Positions 7,137 through 9,090 of a DNA stretch of 9,090 nt are shown in pieces. Made by a program: the position numbers and the translations under genes. Within the stretch, counting starts at the first letter, position 1; every line of letters begins with the position of its first letter. The notes below the pieces were generated by a model. It was not told the origin of the DNA. It worked only from the letters and a program-made list of their open reading frames with translations, and did no database searches. Source of the DNA: Paludibacter sp. (GTDB taxonomy: Bacteria; Bacteroidota; Bacteroidia; Bacteroidales; Paludibacteraceae); assembly GCA_028705705.1 (NCBI GenBank), contig JAQWCZ010000068.1, positions 1 through 9,090 on the forward strand, written 5' to 3'.

Positions 7137-7180
7137 GAGGCTGTCTCAAAATAAAAAATGAGTCAGCCTCATTATTTTTA
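7137..7180. terminator. Bidirectional intrinsic terminator between convergent genes
   Basis: GAGGCTG (7137-7143) pairs with CAGCCTC (7164-7170). After a T-T mismatch the stem continues as CTCA (7145-7148) with TGAG (7159-7162), closing an A-rich 10-nt loop. The plus strand then reads ATTATTTTT; on the minus strand the hairpin is followed by TTTTT (complement of 7132-7136). It begins 3 nt after the deacetylase stop and can end both the polysaccharide operon and the opposing outer-membrane gene. The AGAGGCTGTCTCA arm also resembles motifs I recall at ends of some Bacteroidota insertion sequences, so a mobile origin is possible. Confidence 0.8.
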
Positions 7181-7217
7181 TGCAAAATAGATTCTTTTCT
7201 ATGCCGGAACCGATACC

Positions 7218-7231
7218 TGAGCTATGAGCTA
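7218..7231 (+). repeat. 7-bp tandem duplication at the element's left end
   Basis: TGAGCTA occurs twice in direct succession (7218-7224 and 7225-7231), while the opposite end has a single TAGCTCA (7312-7318). The extra copy is the main length difference between the two arms of the palindrome. It could come from replication slippage or be a trace of insertion or excision. Confidence 0.7.
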
Positions 7232-7318
7232 CTCCCCAAAATTAGGACATAAAGTTAAGGTATAAAAGTATTATCTTTAAACCAAAAATTTTATGCCCAA
7301 ATTTTGGGGAGTAGCTCA
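7225..7318. mobile_element. MITE-like element or collapsed insertion-sequence remnant with TG...CA ends
   Basis: The left end TGAGCTACTCCCCAAAATT (7225-7243) is the exact reverse complement of the right end, which finishes GGGGAGTAGCTCA at 7318. Matching continues inward with a few mismatches (GGACATAAA at 7245-7253 against TTTATGCCC at 7290-7298). Only a short A/T-rich centre remains, so no transposase is encoded. TG...CA termini and C-rich ends of this style are seen in IS3-family elements, which makes a deleted IS or a non-autonomous derivative plausible. No clean target-site duplication is seen: GCTA precedes and GGCA follows. The family assignment is inferred. Confidence 0.55.
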
Positions 7319-7355
7319 GGCATGTATGGTTCCGTGCATCAGACATGTAATGATG

Positions 7356-8912
7356 CTAAAACCTCAACCCAATAGTCCCGATTACATTTATATTGCTCGT
7401 GGTTACTATGCCGGCTACATTGGCACGATTGGGTGCTAATTTATTGGAATTATAGGCATAAAACTTTTCGTCATAAACTTTGTTCATAACAGCCAAATCA
7501 ATATACCAGTTCGACTCGCGATATCCCAACCCTGCTGTTAAGTACTGCGTGCTGCCATTGGGAACAAAGAATTCAACATCTGTTCTGATGGTATTGGGAT
7601 TGAACTCTTTTCGTAATTTGTCAGATGTTGCTGGTCCGGCAAAGGCATAACCGGCACGAATAGAAAAATGATCCGTTAATTTGTATTCTCCTCCGATTTT
7701 GATCATTGTTTGTTTATTAAAAAAGGCTTTGATACTATCATTTTCATAACTGTGGTAAAACGTGTTGTTGTTTATATCCATAAACTTTGAACCCGAATTC
7801 AAACTGGCAGCATATTCAAAACCAATCACTGCTTTGTTTCCCAAAATAAATGAGCCACTGAGATTATAAGTAAATGGACCTTGAAGTTTGTAATTGTTAT
7901 CGCCTTCGGGTGTCATTTCTTTATCGTTAATAAAACCGTTTTGTGTTTGGTATCCATATTTCAAATCAGCATAATGATAGTCTTTAACATTATATACAAC
8001 CGGTGTTTGTAGTGAAAGACCCAATCTCAAATAATCCAACGGTGCATAAATGCTCCCCAGTTTTAAACCGAGTCCTGTTGCATTAGATTTGAATGTGTTC
8101 AACAAGGTCAAATAGCCATCCAACGAAAATGTTTCTGAATATTCTGTTTCTGCATGATAATTAAGATCATAAAAATTTAGCGTAGCTCCCAGAAATAATC
8201 TATTATTGAAGTTTCCTGACCAACTAACAGCAAATTCATTCAGGTATCCTTGTTCACGTGAGGTGTAGTAGGGAGAAACAGTTTCATTGGGTTCAAGAAC
8301 TGATGTCCAACCCTGATTGTTTTCCGAAATCAATCCCGCATTTGCTGCTAGTACCGACATCCATGGAATATCAATATTGCTATAAGGGTCATATTCAGTA
8401 TCTTCATATAAATCATATCCGGTAAATGGCTCAGAAAAATATGCCAGATAATCAGTTAATGATGAAGGAGAACCAACACCTCCATTAATTCTGATGTTTC
8501 TGTCAAAGTTTTTTAAACGATTGAAAGAAAATGAGAAATTTGATTGTACCAAATTCGTGTTTGAATAGGAAGATACAGGAATAGCTAAAACATAAGACAA
8601 ATTATTAAAGACAGGCTTATATAAACCTTCAGTTGTTGCATAACCGTTTCTCCAGCTTGTAGATGTTTTTTGCGTGTTTATGCCCAAAGTAGCTGTCAAT
8701 TCGGATTTCCGGTAAATACCTAATCCTGCCGGATTATCTTTTATGGCAGAAGGATCTCCACCTAACGCTCCAAATGCACCTGCCATGGAAGTGTAGCGAG
8801 CGGTGCCAGTTATCTCAGGTTGAATAAACTTGAGTGCATCAAATTCCGATTGAGCTATCGCGATGCTTGTTGCTGTTAATGCTATAGTAATGATTGATAA
8901 TATCCGTTTCAT
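7356..8912 (-). CDS. OmpP1/FadL-like outer-membrane beta-barrel protein (Bacteroidota 'hemin receptor' type)
   Basis: The 518-residue product starts with a signal peptide: MKR, a hydrophobic stretch to about residue 17, and a likely signal peptidase I cut after AIA (residue 20). Residues 36-71 carry the hallmark block GTARYTSMAGAFGALGGDP (36-54) followed by SAIKDNPAG, which in FadL-like barrels forms the N-terminal plug region. The rest alternates polar and aromatic residues in about 10-residue strands, and the chain ends in GLRF, a C-terminal aromatic residue as recognised by the BAM machinery. FadL-family barrels move hydrophobic molecules across the outer membrane. The Bacteroidota branch is often annotated as 'hemin receptor', but I see no haem-binding evidence. 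ATG 8912 is chosen because it gives the complete signal peptide. No Shine-Dalgarno is visible. The gene runs convergently to the polysaccharide operon and lies 55 nt after the Ser/Gly-tail gene, probably in the same transcript. Base composition is less AT-rich than in the glycan genes. Confidence 0.88.
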   Translation of the reverse strand: MKRILSIITIALTATSIAIAQSEFDALKFIQPEITGTARYTSMAGAFGALGGDPSAIKDNPAGLGIYRKSELTATLGINTQKTSTSWRNGYATTEGLYKPVFNNLSYVLAIPVSSYSNTNLVQSNFSFSFNRLKNFDRNIRINGGVGSPSSLTDYLAYFSEPFTGYDLYEDTEYDPYSNIDIPWMSVLAANAGLISENNQGWTSVLEPNETVSPYYTSREQGYLNEFAVSWSGNFNNRLFLGATLNFYDLNYHAETEYSETFSLDGYLTLLNTFKSNATGLGLKLGSIYAPLDYLRLGLSLQTPVVYNVKDYHYADLKYGYQTQNGFINDKEMTPEGDNNYKLQGPFTYNLSGSFILGNKAVIGFEYAASLNSGSKFMDINNNTFYHSYENDSIKAFFNKQTMIKIGGEYKLTDHFSIRAGYAFAGPATSDKLRKEFNPNTIRTDVEFFVPNGSTQYLTAGLGYRESNWYIDLAVMNKVYDEKFYAYNSNKLAPNRANVAGIVTTSNINVIGTIGLRF

Positions 8913-8967
8913 AATGTTAAATATGAATAAGTTACTAATTTATTTTATACCTTAAAATTAAAGACCT

Positions 8968-9090
8968 TTATCTTCTTCCACCACTGCTACTACCAGAATT
9001 TCTGGATCCACCGGAACTTGATCCGGAATAGGAAGAACCGGAACTTCTTGAACTTCCTGAACTGGAACCTGAATAAGAAGATCCTGAACT
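8968..9090 (-). CDS. 3' end of a gene with a Ser/Gly-rich repetitive C-terminal tail (partial)
   Basis: Minus-strand translation from the window edge gives 40 residues and a TAA at 8970-8968. Almost every residue is Ser or Gly, with regular Tyr and Arg. Three units can be read: SSGSSYSGSSSGSSR (9090-9046), SSGSSYSGSSSGGSR (9045-9001) and a shortened NSGSSSGGRR. Units one and two differ mainly at third codon positions, so the peptide pattern, not just the DNA, seems to be kept; this supports real coding. The rest of the protein is outside the window, so its function is unknown. A flexible surface or linker tail, or a basic-ended low-complexity tail on a membrane or secreted protein, would fit. 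The frame has no visible start here. It lies 55 nt upstream of the outer-membrane protein gene on the same strand, with no terminator between them. Confidence 0.7.
   Translation of the reverse strand, partial: SSGSSYSGSSSGSSRSSGSSYSGSSSGGSRNSGSSSGGRR

Larger units (their letters stand above)
7201..7339. repeat. 139-bp imperfect palindrome (extended inverted repeat)
   Basis: Reading the right side as its reverse complement, both arms run ATGC-CGGAACC-ATA-CC-TGAGCTA-CTCCCCAAAATT-GG-CATAAA-TT, with a few substitutions and small gaps. The left arm begins at 7201 and the right arm ends at 7339; the centre is near 7270. Outside the core element (7225-7318) the arms still match: CGGAACC at 7205-7211 pairs with GGTTCCG at 7328-7334. 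So the core either sits inside an older palindrome or is part of a larger element. As RNA it would fold into one long hairpin. No coding sequence is present. Confidence 0.8.

Noticed and set aside
7225..7318. CRISPR or riboswitch reading of the repeats in the gene-free junction
   Set aside because: There are only two inverted copies with no regular spacers, and the region lies downstream of both convergent genes, where a riboswitch would have nothing to control.

Overview
The window looks like a low-GC Bacteroidota chromosome, most likely Bacteroidales or a near relative. The main evidence is the minus-strand outer-membrane protein, whose N-terminal GTARYTSMAG...GGDPSAIKDNPAG block is typical of the OmpP1/FadL-like 'hemin receptor' proteins of that phylum. 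The genes also lack clear Shine-Dalgarno sequences, intergenic gaps are A/T-rich, and some starts are non-ATG. The assignment rests on recalled family patterns, not a database search.

Positions 1-7133 hold eight co-directional plus-strand genes that form the 3' part of a surface-polysaccharide cluster (capsule, O-antigen or exopolysaccharide). In order they are: the C-terminal part of a NodB/CE4 polysaccharide deacetylase; a formyltransferase-fold protein; a multi-pass membrane protein resembling GT-C glycosyltransferases; a short GT4 glycosyltransferase; a FemAB/GNAT-type acyl or aminoacyl transferase; a left-handed beta-helix acyltransferase; a DUF354-type GT-B protein; and a second, divergent CE4-like deacetylase. 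Most gaps are 2-26 nt, so these genes are probably co-transcribed; the exceptions are 108 nt and 69 nt. Two glycosyltransferases or three (if DUF354 is one) would build the repeat unit, while two deacetylases and three acyl-transfer enzymes would alter its amino and hydroxyl groups. No flippase, initiating transferase or export protein lies in the window, so those parts must be upstream or elsewhere.

Positions 7134-7355 form a gene-free junction between convergent genes. It contains a hairpin that can terminate transcription from both sides, and then a 139-bp imperfect palindrome. The core of that palindrome (7225-7318) has TG...CA ends and long terminal inverted repeats with no room for a transposase, so it looks like a MITE or a collapsed insertion-sequence remnant.

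Positions 7356-9090 are on the minus strand. They hold the complete OmpP1/FadL-like beta-barrel gene and, 55 nt upstream of it, the 3' end of a gene whose product ends in a Ser/Gly-rich tail made of 15-residue repeats. These two genes are probably in one transcript, unrelated to the polysaccharide operon.

The region is recognisable rather than a wholly new system. The parts most worth attention are the palindromic element, the altered active sites in the second deacetylase and the formyltransferase, and the unusual density of amino-group-modifying enzymes.
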